Shown: positions 55,388-64,000, counted from the first letter of the stretch. The stretch: DNA of 64,000 nucleotides from Bacillota bacterium (GCA_023397655.1 JAEWTW010000012.1:1-64000), one strand, 5' to 3'. A program made the numbers and translations. Notes: a model not told the origin generated them from the letters alone.

Positions 55388-57157
55388 GTGAGGAAAAAAG
55401 GATTGATACGCAAGAGATTAAAGAGACTCAATACAATTAATATGCAGCTGACGATTTCATACTCATTTCTGCTTATTGTTATGGTTGTCGGAATCATTGT
55501 CGCTGTCACCATACTTTTTTCCGAGCACTTTATCAATCAAAAGATAGAAGTCACGCGGTCGTCCCTCGAATCCATCTCTGATTCCGTGGAAAGCCGGATT
55601 GATGATGTCCGTAAGGTCACGCAGATCATCCGACAGAACGGCGAGATAACCGATTCGACAAAGCGCGGCATATTGTCTGAAACGGCTGATGCCGCGCTCG
55701 GAAGAATCTATTTATACGGGCTGCGCTCCGTGATGATCATCACGCCGGACCGTCAGGTACTGAACCCCGCGTTTATCGAGGAAGACTACAGCCGCATGCT
55801 GGCATACACAGGCTACGACCGCTTCAGTGCCATGAACCGCGAAGAGTTGTTTTCCAGCCCGCATTCCTATCCGTATTATAACGATGATGCGGCGTTTTAT
55901 ATGACGCGCATCAACTACTATTTCAGGATGCGCGAAAACACCAGCATGGCGCCATACGGTACGATCGCCATTACTATTGAAAAGGATTCGCTGTTCCAGG
56001 ATAAGACGGAGTTTACCAAGAACCAGCTTGATAACTTTTACGTGATCGATGGCAACGGTAAAGTCGTTTACAGTAACAGCGGGTATGATTTAAACGATCC
56101 CATTTTGGCCCACGCCATATCAATTTGCGAATCCAACTACTCGTTCAGCATAGACCGCACGGATAAGAACACGTTCTTTCACAACAACCTTCCGTCTTAT
56201 CCGGACTGGCATCTCGTCGGCGTACTGTCCACCCAGACCATCAACGAGAGTGCATCCAAGCTGGTCAGCTTCGTCATCATCATTGGCATGGCGGGCATCG
56301 TCATCGTCATCATGCTGTCCTTTGTCATATCGGGCCGCATTTCCAATCCGATTAAGAAACTGGGCGAGTCCATGCGCATTTTTGAAGAGGGCACCATCCC
56401 CCAAAAGCTGCACGTGAGCGGCCACACCAACGAGATCGTGACGCTGGAACACGGCTTCAATAAGATGATCGACAGCATCGAAACCAATATCCAGACGATT
56501 TACCGCGAGCAGGAAGAAAAGAAACTGGCGGAGGTCGCGGCACTGCGCTATCAGCTGCAGTCACTGCAGCAGCAGATCAACCCCCACTTTTTATACAACA
56601 CCCTCAACGTCATCAACTATCTGGCGAGCGAGGGAAATGTGGATAAGATACACGGATTCCTGCGGGCCCTGACACGGCTGCTGCGTGCGACGCTCAGCAA
56701 CACCCACGAGGACATTACGCTGATGGAGGAGATCGCGATACTCAAATCATACGCACATATCATGGAGTACCGGTATAAGGACATGTTCGAGCTTTCGATA
56801 GATGCTGATCCGGAATTACAGCGCTGCATGGTTCCGAAGCTGTTGCTGCAGCCCATCGTGGAGAATTCTCTTTTCCACGGAATTCTGCCCAGCGGCCGCA
56901 GGAGCACAATCGAAGTGCAGGCACGGTGTGCCGATGGCCAGCTGACTGTATCCATTTCGGATAACGGAGTGGGTATTGCAGAAGATAAGCTTGGCAGCCT
57001 GCTTGAGAACAAGAAAGGCTTCACCAGCATCGGGCTGAAAAACATCAACGACAGGCTGATATTATGCTACGGGCATGCCGCCGGTCTGACAATAGAAAGT
57101 AAACGCGGCGCCGGGACTACAGTTCGTTTCTCTATACCCGCGAAGATGGAGGAATAA
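55388..57157 (+). CDS. Sensor histidine kinase (YesM-like)
   Basis: Membrane kinase of up to 589 residues. Transmembrane helices lie at about 23-45 and 293-313, with an extracellular sensor domain between them. A HAMP domain follows (SGRISNPIKKLGESMRIFEEG), then His400 in QQINPHFLYNTLNVINYLAS and the HATPase_c motifs ISDNGVGIAEDKLG and GIGLKN-like SIGLKNINDRL. The start is unsure. GTG 55388 lies at the predicted transcription start, TTG 55403 has AGGA at good distance, and ATG 55442 falls at the first helix. Its response regulator follows immediately. It may control the gal genes or the importer at 58759-62386. Confidence 0.9.
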   Translation: MRKKGLIRKRLKRLNTINMQLTISYSFLLIVMVVGIIVAVTILFSEHFINQKIEVTRSSLESISDSVESRIDDVRKVTQIIRQNGEITDSTKRGILSETADAALGRIYLYGLRSVMIITPDRQVLNPAFIEEDYSRMLAYTGYDRFSAMNREELFSSPHSYPYYNDDAAFYMTRINYYFRMRENTSMAPYGTIAITIEKDSLFQDKTEFTKNQLDNFYVIDGNGKVVYSNSGYDLNDPILAHAISICESNYSFSIDRTDKNTFFHNNLPSYPDWHLVGVLSTQTINESASKLVSFVIIIGMAGIVIVIMLSFVISGRISNPIKKLGESMRIFEEGTIPQKLHVSGHTNEIVTLEHGFNKMIDSIETNIQTIYREQEEKKLAEVAALRYQLQSLQQQINPHFLYNTLNVINYLASEGNVDKIHGFLRALTRLLRATLSNTHEDITLMEEIAILKSYAHIMEYRYKDMFELSIDADPELQRCMVPKLLLQPIVENSLFHGILPSGRRSTIEVQARCADGQLTVSISDNGVGIAEDKLGSLLENKKGFTSIGLKNINDRLILCYGHAAGLTIESKRGAGTTVRFSIPAKMEE

Positions 57158-58705
57158 ATGAAAAAGTTAAGAGCGTTGATCGTTGACGACGAATTTGCCG
57201 CCCGGGAGATGTTCAAAAGAATCGTCGACTGGGATACGCTCCATTATGAGCATCCCACGTTTGCCACCAACGGTGCCGAGGCGCTCAACCTGCTGGGCAC
57301 ACAGGATTTTGACATCGTGTTTACGGATATCATGATGCCGATCATGGACGGCATGGATTTTATCGCCAGAGCACGCAAGATCAAACCGCAGCAAAAAATC
57401 GTCATCATCTCCTGCTATGAAAAATTTGAATATGCGCGTGCGGCAATCCGGCTCGGGGTGCAGGACTATATCGTCAAAGATCTGATGACGGAAAATGAAA
57501 TGAAATCCCTGCTGATTCCGGCCGGGCTGGAGGGTTACGGACTGCCCAGCCCTCATCCGTCAAACGAAGGCAAGCTGTGGATGTATCTCAGAAACGCAGC
57601 AAGAGGCGGTGATATTCCCGACGAACCTTTTGCATACAAGTTTGTGTCCGTGTTTCTTGTATCTCCGGACGACTACGACAACATGTGCTTTGAGAAGGGC
57701 GACGACGTGGTCGACGGCAGGCTGGAGGCTTTTGCGAATAGCGTCGACTGCCTGTGTTACTACAACAACGGCAACGGATATATCTATATGCTGTTTGAGA
57801 CGGGCGAGACCGATTCGATCATGTACTTCATCAGCGCGACGTATTCCACTGCGGAATCCATCCGGGCAAAGGCCGAGGAACACAGCCTGGGCAGCATCAC
57901 CATCGGCGTCTCCGACCCCGTTAAAAGCTCGGTTGACCTGGCCATCGCCTGTCACGAAGCGCAGCGGGCGCTCGATATGAGGATCATTGAAGGCCCGCAT
58001 AAAACAATACTGTATAACTGCATACTGCCCAAGCGGAACATGATAGACTTCGACCGGATCAATTATCTGCTGAACAGGGTCAAGAAGCTTTGGATCAGCG
58101 CGAATCCGTCGGTGATCAGCCTGATCGACAAGCTGTTTTCGATCGAGTTCTCGACAGGCTTCGTTGACATGAACTACTACCGGTACATTAACTCGGCTCT
58201 GTGGTCCACGATCATCACGCTGGCGCAGCGCAACGGCTACTCCTACGAGCGCATTTTCAGCGAGCTGCCCTGCAGTCTGGACGATGTCAACGGCATGGAA
58301 ACAAATGATATGATGGCGCAGTTCTTCAAGTCGATGATCATGAAATTCATCTCCTCGTCCTCCGAAAGCCGGCAGGACATCATCTCCGAAACGCTGAGAA
58401 TTATCGAAGATGAGTATATGAACGATATTTCGCTGTCCTACATCGCCGACAGCCTGCATACACACAAAAGCTATCTGTGCAGGCTGTTCAAGGAGAAGAT
58501 GGGCGAAAACATCGCGCCCTATATTGAAAACGTCCGCATAGAGCGCGCCAAGCATCTGCTGGCGAACACACAGCAAAAATTATATGAAGTTGCGGAAAAC
58601 GTCGGCTTTTCATCGTCGCAATATTTCTCGCTCGTGTTCAAGAAGGTCACCGGCTTATCGCCCACAGAATACAGAAAAAAGGTTTTTGACAATCTTTCAT
58701 CATAG
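57158..58705 (+). CDS. AraC-type response regulator (YesN-like)
   Basis: Response regulator of 515 residues. The receiver domain (1-120) has Asp10-Asp11 and phospho-acceptor Asp57 in IVFTDIMMPIMDG. After a long linker region, the C-terminal AraC-type DNA-binding domain has LSYIADSLHTHKSYLCRLFKEKMG and VGFSSSQYFSLVFKKVTGLSPTEYR. GGAGG lies in the last codons of the kinase gene, directly before the ATG. A strong bidirectional terminator follows. Confidence 0.94.
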   Translation: MKKLRALIVDDEFAAREMFKRIVDWDTLHYEHPTFATNGAEALNLLGTQDFDIVFTDIMMPIMDGMDFIARARKIKPQQKIVIISCYEKFEYARAAIRLGVQDYIVKDLMTENEMKSLLIPAGLEGYGLPSPHPSNEGKLWMYLRNAARGGDIPDEPFAYKFVSVFLVSPDDYDNMCFEKGDDVVDGRLEAFANSVDCLCYYNNGNGYIYMLFETGETDSIMYFISATYSTAESIRAKAEEHSLGSITIGVSDPVKSSVDLAIACHEAQRALDMRIIEGPHKTILYNCILPKRNMIDFDRINYLLNRVKKLWISANPSVISLIDKLFSIEFSTGFVDMNYYRYINSALWSTIITLAQRNGYSYERIFSELPCSLDDVNGMETNDMMAQFFKSMIMKFISSSSESRQDIISETLRIIEDEYMNDISLSYIADSLHTHKSYLCRLFKEKMGENIAPYIENVRIERAKHLLANTQQKLYEVAENVGFSSSQYFSLVFKKVTGLSPTEYRKKVFDNLSS

Positions 58706-58710
58706 TATAC

Positions 58711-58744
58711 AAAAAACCCCGGCTTGTGAAAACCGGGGTTTTTG
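58711..58744. terminator. Bidirectional rho-independent terminator
   Basis: AAAAACCCCGG/CCGGGGTTTTT (11-bp stem, 10-base loop) with A and T tracts on either side lies between the convergent response-regulator and binding-protein genes. It ends both transcripts. Confidence 0.92.
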
Positions 58745-58758
58745 CATTTTACGGTTGT

Positions 58759-59832
58759 TTATTCAGCCTGGTCTTTCATGATATCCACATAGTTGTCAGC
58801 AGTGACCATAACGGCGGGAGTGCGGGTATCCATCGGGATCTCCGTGCCCTGAAGTATGCTGGTCATCAGGTTCTCAGCAGACATTGCACCCACGTCAACA
58901 TAGTTGATGAACGCAGTCGCCTTGAACGCGGAACCGCCTTCTTTCTTGAACTCAAGCTTGGCAAGATATCCGCCGATGCCGATGACGACAGCGTCTTTAT
59001 CCAGCCCGGCCTGCTCCAGCGCACGGGTTGCGCCGGCAGCGCCTTCGTCGTTGATCGCCATGATCACCCAGTGCTTGATCTCCGGATGCGCCGTGAATGT
59101 CGCCGCAGCCTGATCAAACGCCTCGTCCTGAGGGCCGGTGTAGTCCACGCGCCACATACGGTCTTCCGGCCAATCCGGGAAATTCGTCATCCAGACTTCC
59201 TTCGCGCCGTCGGTTCTGGGAACGCAGGAGGAAACCGTATCCGCCGCGAGCAGCAGCACGCCGGTGTCTTCGCCCGTCATATTATTTTCCTTGGCATAAT
59301 TGACAGCCCAGTCGCCGCAGGCTTTGCCGATAGCCAGCGCGTCAATGCCCACATAGGGAGCGATCAGAGCGCCGGTTTCATCCATCAGAGCGTCGTCGCA
59401 GGCTACAACCGGTATGCCCGCTTCCTTGCACTTTTGAACCACCACGCCCGATAGCTTCTGGTCCGGCGGGCAGGTCAGGATTCCCGCAACGCCCTGGGTG
59501 ATGGCATTGTCTATGGCCTGCAGATAGAGATCCGGATCCAGCTTGACATCGATATACATGAAGTCGGATGCGCCCATCTCCTTGCATTTTGCAGCTGCAG
59601 CATCGCCTTCGCCGATGAACCACTGCTGATCGCCGGATTTATAGATACCGGCAACGATGATATCGCCGGCCGGTTCAGCTGGGGCTTCCGTGGCCGCCTC
59701 CGCAGGAGCTTCCGTCGCTGCCGGAGCTTCCGCAGGAGCTTCCGAGGCTTCTGAGGGGGCCTGCGGCGCACACGCGGCCAGCATACCCAGCACGAGCATG
59801 ACAACTAGAGAGAGTGTTAACAGTTTTTTCAT
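58759..59832 (-). CDS. Sugar-binding lipoprotein of CUT2 (RbsB/MglB) type
   Basis: Substrate-binding lipoprotein of about 357 residues with lipobox LAAC (Cys21 counting from the second Met), an Ala/Glu/Pro-rich linker, and a type I periplasmic-binding fold (DIIVAGIYKSGDQQWFIGEGDAAAAK). The Trp-containing IYKSGDQQWF replaces the usual NPFF-type start of ribose binders, so the ligand may differ from ribose. GGAGG lies ten bases before ATG 59832; a TTG precedes it. It is the last gene of the importer operon and ends at the bidirectional terminator. Confidence 0.92.
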   Translation of the reverse strand: MKKLLTLSLVVMLVLGMLAACAPQAPSEASEAPAEAPAATEAPAEAATEAPAEPAGDIIVAGIYKSGDQQWFIGEGDAAAAKCKEMGASDFMYIDVKLDPDLYLQAIDNAITQGVAGILTCPPDQKLSGVVVQKCKEAGIPVVACDDALMDETGALIAPYVGIDALAIGKACGDWAVNYAKENNMTGEDTGVLLLAADTVSSCVPRTDGAKEVWMTNFPDWPEDRMWRVDYTGPQDEAFDQAAATFTAHPEIKHWVIMAINDEGAAGATRALEQAGLDKDAVVIGIGGYLAKLEFKKEGGSAFKATAFINYVDVGAMSAENLMTSILQGTEIPMDTRTPAVMVTADNYVDIMKDQAE

Positions 59833-59863
59833 CAAACAGTTTCCTCCATTATCTTTTTATTAG

Positions 59864-59883
59864 AAAGATGCCCTGGCATCTTT
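59864..59883 (-). terminator. Intercistronic hairpin before the binding-protein gene
   Basis: AAAGATGCC/GGCATCTTT (9-bp stem, 2-base gap) lies in the 62 bases between the permease stop and the binding-protein start. There is no T tract on the minus strand; a role in protecting the downstream mRNA is possible. Confidence 0.5.
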
Positions 59884-59894
59884 ATAATCATCCG

Positions 59895-60878
59895 TTATGA
59901 GCGCCGCTTTGAGCGGAAGTAGTCAAACGACAGCGCGATGAGCAGCAGCGCGCCTTTGGCGACATACTGCCAGAACGACTGCACGTTGATTATCGTCAGG
60001 CCGGTGTTGAATCCCTGCAGTATCAGCAGGCCGATGAACGCACCCAGCAAAGAACCGCTGCCGCCGCTCATTGCCACACCGCCCAGAATCGCCGCGGTAA
60101 TGCCGTCGAACTCCAGACCCACACAGGCCTGCGGCTGCCCCGTATTCATGCGGGAAGCGAGTATTGCGCCGCCCAATGATGCCAGCACGCTCATGATGAT
60201 AAACAGCACATACGACGTTGCTTTGATGGATATACCCGCCAGACGTGCCGCCACCGGATTTCCTCCGACCGTGTATATGTTTCTTCCCAGCCGTGTTCTC
60301 GTCAGTACAACAAAGAATATAGCAAACACCAGTATCATAAACAGTATCGGAAACGGTATTCCCAGAATATTCGCTGTTCCGAGGGACAGGAAGAAGGAGT
60401 TGGACACCAGTATGCTCTCTCCGTTGGAGATGATGTAGCAAAATCCCCTGATAATCTGCTGGGACGCCAGCGTCACAATAAAAGGGCTTATCTTCATCTG
60501 AGTGGTGAAGAACGCGTTCACACCGCCGACTATTATGCCGATGAACAGCACGATGAGCAAAACCACGCCGACGTTCACGCCCGCCTGAAGGAGCAGCGCA
60601 GCGGCGACACCGGAGAACGCAGCGGTCGACCCGGGTGACAGGTCTAAAAGCCCTCCGATGAGCAGCATGGCCTCACCGACGCAGATCAGCCCGCTCAAAG
60701 ACCCGGCCGTAAAAACATTCCTCAAGTTGCGTACGGTAAAATAGTTGGGGTTTATCAGAGAAAAGACGGTGACGACCGCGATAAGCGCAACCAGCAGGCC
60801 CAAGTTTTCTCCGCGGAATATTTTTTTCAGCGTATACCCCACCCGGCTCTGCGGCCTTATTTCCTGTTTGTTACCCAT
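59895..60878 (-). CDS. CUT2 sugar ABC transporter permease (RbsC/MglC type)
   Basis: Permease of 327 residues with many hydrophobic segments. Hallmarks are GGLLDLSPGSTAAFSGVAAAL, GGVNAFFTTQMKISPFIVTLASQQI and the C-terminal GITAAILGGVAMSGGSGSLLGAFIG. The frame continues to 60947, but GGAGG precedes ATG 60878, which overlaps the ATPase stop (TAATG). Works with 60878-62386 and 58759-59832. Confidence 0.94.
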   Translation of the reverse strand: MGNKQEIRPQSRVGYTLKKIFRGENLGLLVALIAVVTVFSLINPNYFTVRNLRNVFTAGSLSGLICVGEAMLLIGGLLDLSPGSTAAFSGVAAALLLQAGVNVGVVLLIVLFIGIIVGGVNAFFTTQMKISPFIVTLASQQIIRGFCYIISNGESILVSNSFFLSLGTANILGIPFPILFMILVFAIFFVVLTRTRLGRNIYTVGGNPVAARLAGISIKATSYVLFIIMSVLASLGGAILASRMNTGQPQACVGLEFDGITAAILGGVAMSGGSGSLLGAFIGLLILQGFNTGLTIINVQSFWQYVAKGALLLIALSFDYFRSKRRS

Positions 60879-62386
60879 TAATGCGCTTCCTCCATTTTTA
60901 TGTTTTCCAGCATGGCGCAGGACAGTATTTTTTGCTCTGTGGCGCATTGCCGCTCTATATCCGCTGTCACTCGTCCGTCTTTAAGCACGATAATTCTGTC
61001 GGAAAGGCCGATAACCTCAGGAAGCTCGGAGCTGATGAACAGCACAGCCACGCCGTTTCTTGCGATGCTGCATATCATGCTGTATATCTCGCTCTTGGCA
61101 CCTACGTCTATGCCCTTCGTCGGCTCATCAAAGATGATGAGCTTGGGGTTCATCGCCATCCAGCGCGCGAGTATGATCTTTTGCTGGTTGCCGCCGGACA
61201 GGTTGATCGCCTTCTGCTCGGACGAGGGCGTTTTGATATTAAAGTCCCGTATCAACTGATTGGCAAGGGCATGCTCACGCTTGAAATTGATGAAGCCCGC
61301 CTTTGTATATTTTCCGATGACAGCCAGCGTTGCGTTCTCCCGTACGTTTTGGATGAGAGACAGCCCTTCAAGCTTTCTGTCCTCAGGAGCCAGCCCCACG
61401 CCCATCCTCATTGCATGCTTGGGCGAACGTGGGCTGTAGTTGCGGCCGCACAGCTTCATGTGTCCGTTCTTGATCTTGTCCGCACCGAAAATGGCGCGCG
61501 CGATTTCCGTTCTCCCCGCTCCGGCCAGCCCCGACAAGCCGACGATCTCCCCGGCCCGTACCTCAAGCGACACATCTTTCAGCTTGTCTGTCGATATATC
61601 CGTCAGTTCGAGCACCGTTTCGCCAAACTCGTTATTCCGGCAGAGGTTGTCAAACGCGTCCCCGATATCGCGGCCCACCATCAGGCTCACAAGTTCCGAC
61701 TCGTTGGTTTCCACCGTCTTTTTTTCCGCAACGAATGCCCCGTCCTTCAATATCACTGCCCGGTCCGTCATCTGGAATATCTCGCTCAAACGGTGAGAGA
61801 CGTAGATAATGGCCTTGCCCTGCTCTTTGAGCTTCCTGATGATCTGAAACAGCACCGTGATTTCGGAATCGGTCAGCGGCGCTGTGGGCTCGTCAAAGCA
61901 ATAGATATCCGCCTTGCGGGAATACGCCTTCATGATCTCAACCATCTGCTGATACGCGACGGAAATGTTTTTGACATGCACCGAGGGCGACAGCGGCAGC
62001 CCGAATTCATTGATGATCTTCTGCGCCTTGGCGTTGAGCTGCTTGTAGTTGATAAAACCGTGCGTCGTGGGAACGCGTCCCAGAAATATGTTCTCCGCAA
62101 CGGACAGATACTGAGCAAGCTGCCGCTCCTGATAGATGACGCTGATGCCTGCCTTTATGGCTTCGTCCGGGTTCGCGTACAACACCTTTTTTCCTTCTAT
62201 GTATATCTCGCCGGATGTCGGCTGGTAATCCCCGTTGAGTATCTTTAACAGAGTGGATTTACCCGCACCGTTCTCGCCCACGAAGGCGACGATCTCTCCG
62301 CGGTTGACAGTAAAGCCGACCGAATCGAGCGCCTTAACGCCGGGGAACTGCATCGATATGTTCCTGAACTCGAGAAAGGGCTGCAT
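60878..62386 (-). CDS. CUT2 sugar ABC transporter ATP-binding protein (RbsA/MglA type)
   Basis: Double ATPase of 502 residues. Domain 1 has GENGAGKST, a degenerate signature SVAYQQMVEIMKAYS, and Walker B IYCFDEPTAPLTDSE. Domain 2 has the natural variant P-loop GLAGAGRTEIA, signature LSGGNQQKIILARW and FDEPTKGIDVGAKSEIY. GGAGG lies 11 bases before the ATG. It is the first gene of the minus-strand importer operon, divergent from the URO-D-like gene at 62621. Confidence 0.94.
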   Translation of the reverse strand: MQPFLEFRNISMQFPGVKALDSVGFTVNRGEIVAFVGENGAGKSTLLKILNGDYQPTSGEIYIEGKKVLYANPDEAIKAGISVIYQERQLAQYLSVAENIFLGRVPTTHGFINYKQLNAKAQKIINEFGLPLSPSVHVKNISVAYQQMVEIMKAYSRKADIYCFDEPTAPLTDSEITVLFQIIRKLKEQGKAIIYVSHRLSEIFQMTDRAVILKDGAFVAEKKTVETNESELVSLMVGRDIGDAFDNLCRNNEFGETVLELTDISTDKLKDVSLEVRAGEIVGLSGLAGAGRTEIARAIFGADKIKNGHMKLCGRNYSPRSPKHAMRMGVGLAPEDRKLEGLSLIQNVRENATLAVIGKYTKAGFINFKREHALANQLIRDFNIKTPSSEQKAINLSGGNQQKIILARWMAMNPKLIIFDEPTKGIDVGAKSEIYSMICSIARNGVAVLFISSELPEVIGLSDRIIVLKDGRVTADIERQCATEQKILSCAMLENIKMEEAH

Positions 62387-62620
62387 AAGTTTTTTAGCCT
62401 CCGAACGCTTTGATAGTTACTCGCTTGCTACCGTCTCATTGTATAGCCTTGTTACGGGAACTTAAATAAAATTAATTTGCCGCATCTTATAACTTATTTA
62501 CGTGATTTCATAAATGGTTAAAAAAATGAGTCAATATAACCTACACAAACGTCAATACTTTTTATTCACTGTGATATAGCGGTTTGATATCCTTGATTTA
62601 TTAATAGAAGGAGATGCGCT
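62387..62620. promoter_or_regulatory. Divergent promoter region
   Basis: An AT-rich 234-base region separates the importer operon (minus) and the URO-D-like gene (plus). On the minus strand TTTATG and TATAAG, 17 bases apart near 62484-62514, are a fair promoter candidate. No clear operator palindrome is seen. Both transcription units are probably controlled from here. Confidence 0.4.
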
Positions 62621-63793
62621 ATGGACAGCAGAGACCGTATTTTAAGCACGTTTGCCAAAGAAAGAACGGACCGGCTTCCGGTATGTCTGTTCATACAGGA
62701 TCAGGGCCATTTGCTGAATCAGCTTCATCCCGAAATAGGCGAAGACGAATATGACGCTCTGCAAAAAGCTTCGGTTGACTTTCAGCGCGAAATGGGCGCG
62801 GACGTATTCTTAAGGATACTGTTTGATGAAGCGCTGCCGCAGCATGTGCTGTTCGGCGGAGTCAACATATCCCGCAGCACGAAGGACTGGCAGGTGGAAA
62901 CAACCGAAAGGCAAAGCGGCTCCACCAGGGTGATATCCTCCAGCATTAAAACGCCGGGGGGCATACTGACACAGGAGTTCTCGATCAACCGTCTGTACGA
63001 CAGGACGCTGATGTACGCCTGCACCAAGAAGCCCGTGCTGTGCGAGCAGGACCTCGACCTCGTGATTGAATACGAGCCGGGTATGAGTGAGGATTTTTCG
63101 GAGTCGTTTAAAAACCGCGTCACACGGATGAAGGATTACGTAGGCGGCGACGGGGTTGTGGGCGCATGGATACCGTACGGCCCGTTCAACAACGCTTCCC
63201 ACCTCGTTGAGCTCGACGAGCTGTATTCTCTTTTTCTGTTTGACGAGGATTATTACGACAAGCTGATGGGTTACTCACTCAGGCGGTTCGACGACTATGT
63301 CCGCGCCTATATGAACTCGGGGCTGGACGCCTACTTCGTGGGCGGCAACGTGCCGGGCGGCTTCATGGGCAAAAAGAACTACGACACGTACGCCCTGCCC
63401 TATGAGAAAAAGTACATTGATCTATGCCAGAGCGAGGGGACTCCCTGCATCTATCACAACTGCGGCCAGATCATGGCGCTCATCGAATCCTATAAAGCGC
63501 TGGGCTGCCGCATCATCGAGCCGTTTTCTCCGCCGCCGTTGGGTGATACGGATCTGGACTTTGCGGTAGATGTTATAGACGGAGACTACATTATGCACTG
63601 CGGCGTCGATCAGGTCAATATCATACAGAACGGCAGTGTGGCCGATGTGGTTGAAGCGACCCGCCGCACTGTGCTGGCAGCAAAGAAGAAGGGCTGCAAC
63701 ATTATACAAAACGCGGACTTCTTTGAATACGGCACACCGGTCGAAAACATCAAGGCCTTTGTGGATACGGCTTTGAAATACGGCGTCTATTAA
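62621..63793 (+). CDS. Uroporphyrinogen decarboxylase (URO-D) superfamily protein
   Basis: TIM-barrel protein of 390 residues in the URO-D/MtaA superfamily, not a haem enzyme by context. Recognisable are the N-terminal DRLPVCLFIQDQ, the HxC pair in CIYHNCGQIMALIESYKALG and the C-terminal GTPVENIKAFVDTALKYG. MtaA-type methyltransferases use His, Cys and a further Cys near the C-terminal TP-E-N for zinc. Here the last Cys is not in its usual place (NADFFEYGTP). RBS AGAAGGAG. It is directly followed by an aldose-epimerase-like gene and divergent from a CUT2 importer. The reaction is unknown. Confidence 0.88.
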   Translation: MDSRDRILSTFAKERTDRLPVCLFIQDQGHLLNQLHPEIGEDEYDALQKASVDFQREMGADVFLRILFDEALPQHVLFGGVNISRSTKDWQVETTERQSGSTRVISSSIKTPGGILTQEFSINRLYDRTLMYACTKKPVLCEQDLDLVIEYEPGMSEDFSESFKNRVTRMKDYVGGDGVVGAWIPYGPFNNASHLVELDELYSLFLFDEDYYDKLMGYSLRRFDDYVRAYMNSGLDAYFVGGNVPGGFMGKKNYDTYALPYEKKYIDLCQSEGTPCIYHNCGQIMALIESYKALGCRIIEPFSPPPLGDTDLDFAVDVIDGDYIMHCGVDQVNIIQNGSVADVVEATRRTVLAAKKKGCNIIQNADFFEYGTPVENIKAFVDTALKYGVY

Positions 63794-64000
63794 ATGGATA
63801 TTACAAGAACACACTACAAAGATATTGACGCGTACGTCGTATCCGACGGCGATCTCGAGCTGACCGTATCGGATTACGGTGCTAAATTGCAGAGCATACG
63901 CTTTCACGGCAAAGAGTATCTTGTACAAAACAGCGCCTCCCGGCAATACCGTCTGTCAGGTTACGGGGACAGCTTTGTCGAAGGCGAATTTTCGGGGTTT
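63794..64000 (+). CDS. Aldose-1-epimerase-like protein, N-terminal part (runs off the window)
   Basis: The first 69 codons of a gene starting on the base after the URO-D-like stop. The protein begins MDITRTHYKDIDAYVVSDGD and contains LELTVSDYGAKLQSIRFHGKEYLV, the N-terminal strand pattern of galactose-mutarotase-like sandwiches. Catalytic residues lie beyond the window, so whether it is a true mutarotase cannot be seen. The direct junction with the URO-D-like gene shows a common operon. Confidence 0.75.
   Translation, partial: MDITRTHYKDIDAYVVSDGDLELTVSDYGAKLQSIRFHGKEYLVQNSASRQYRLSGYGDSFVEGEFSGF

Noticed and set aside
57560..58576. Minus-strand open frame of 338 codons
   Set aside because: Antisense to the response regulator; no ribosome site and no domain.
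60881..62248. Plus-strand open frame of 455 codons
   Set aside because: It lies fully antisense to the CUT2 ATPase gene, whose Walker and signature motifs are complete. The antisense product resembles nothing.
1..64000. CRISPR array, rRNA operon or intact insertion sequence
   Set aside because: No regularly spaced direct repeats, no rRNA-like stretches and no full transposase were seen on either strand.

Overview
The window reads as part of the chromosome of an anaerobic, low-to-mid GC Gram-positive bacterium, most likely an uncultured gut or rumen member of the Clostridia. The evidence is the strong AGGAGG-type ribosome sites, lipoprotein-anchored solute-binding proteins, YesM/YesN-type two-component pairs, MsmK/UgpC-type ATPases, a Firmicutes-type GalT and an oxygen-sensitive glycyl radical enzyme with its activase. 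Almost all of it is devoted to taking up and breaking down plant cell-wall oligosaccharides. The species assignment is inference only.

Layout. (1) 1-434: 3' end of tRNA-Arg(CCT), its terminator, and a remnant of a tyrosine recombinase, i.e. a worn integration site. (2) 507-12316, all minus: sensor kinase, response regulator, binding protein, two CUT1 permeases, GH31, a frameshifted GH127 and an ATPase (an alpha-xyloside/arabinoside locus). (3) 12642-13217: shattered, partly inverted remains of an AAA/DUF4143 ATPase. (4) 13214-17840: TetR regulator divergent from an MMPL/RND exporter and a frameshifted heptad-repeat partner. (5) 18105-28363: a LacI-controlled arabinoside locus. GH127, binding protein, two permeases, a YesL-like protein and an ATPase lie on the minus strand; LacI and GH51 lie on the plus strand. 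Four copies of a TTAAACGTTTAA-type operator lie between them. (6) 28547-36736: LacI regulator, RbsABC-type importer, zinc alcohol dehydrogenase, Gfo/Idh dehydrogenase and an unrecognised protein. (7) 37218-50579: glycyl radical enzyme and activase, then CUT1 importer and GH42 beta-galactosidase; after a convergent AraC gene come a non-zinc dehydrogenase, a Gfo/Idh dehydrogenase, a D-lyxose/D-mannose isomerase-like protein and an ATPase. (8) 50844-51212: a truncated fourth ATPase. (9) 51446-58705: Leloir genes galK-galE-galT, then a second YesM/YesN pair. (10) 58759-64000: an RbsABC/Mgl-type importer, divergent from a URO-D-superfamily gene and the start of an aldose-epimerase-like gene.

How it works together. 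Three CUT1 importers each have an ATPase paralogue, and two CUT2 importers carry their own double ATPase. The enzymes GH31, GH127 (two), GH51 and GH42 have no clear secretion signals, so short oligosaccharides are probably imported and cut in the cytoplasm. Released galactose would go through GalK/GalT/GalE. The dehydrogenases, the isomerase and the glycyl radical enzyme suggest further, less common sugar or polyol chemistry. In all five importer loci there is a hairpin next to the binding-protein gene.

The most interesting unknown is the glycyl radical enzyme placed directly upstream of a sugar importer and GH42. Next is the URO-D-like protein paired with an epimerase-like protein and a CUT2 importer. 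Two genes (GH127 at 1667-3612 and the exporter partner at 13214-15041) are broken by single-base shifts in homopolymers and may be intact in the living cell.
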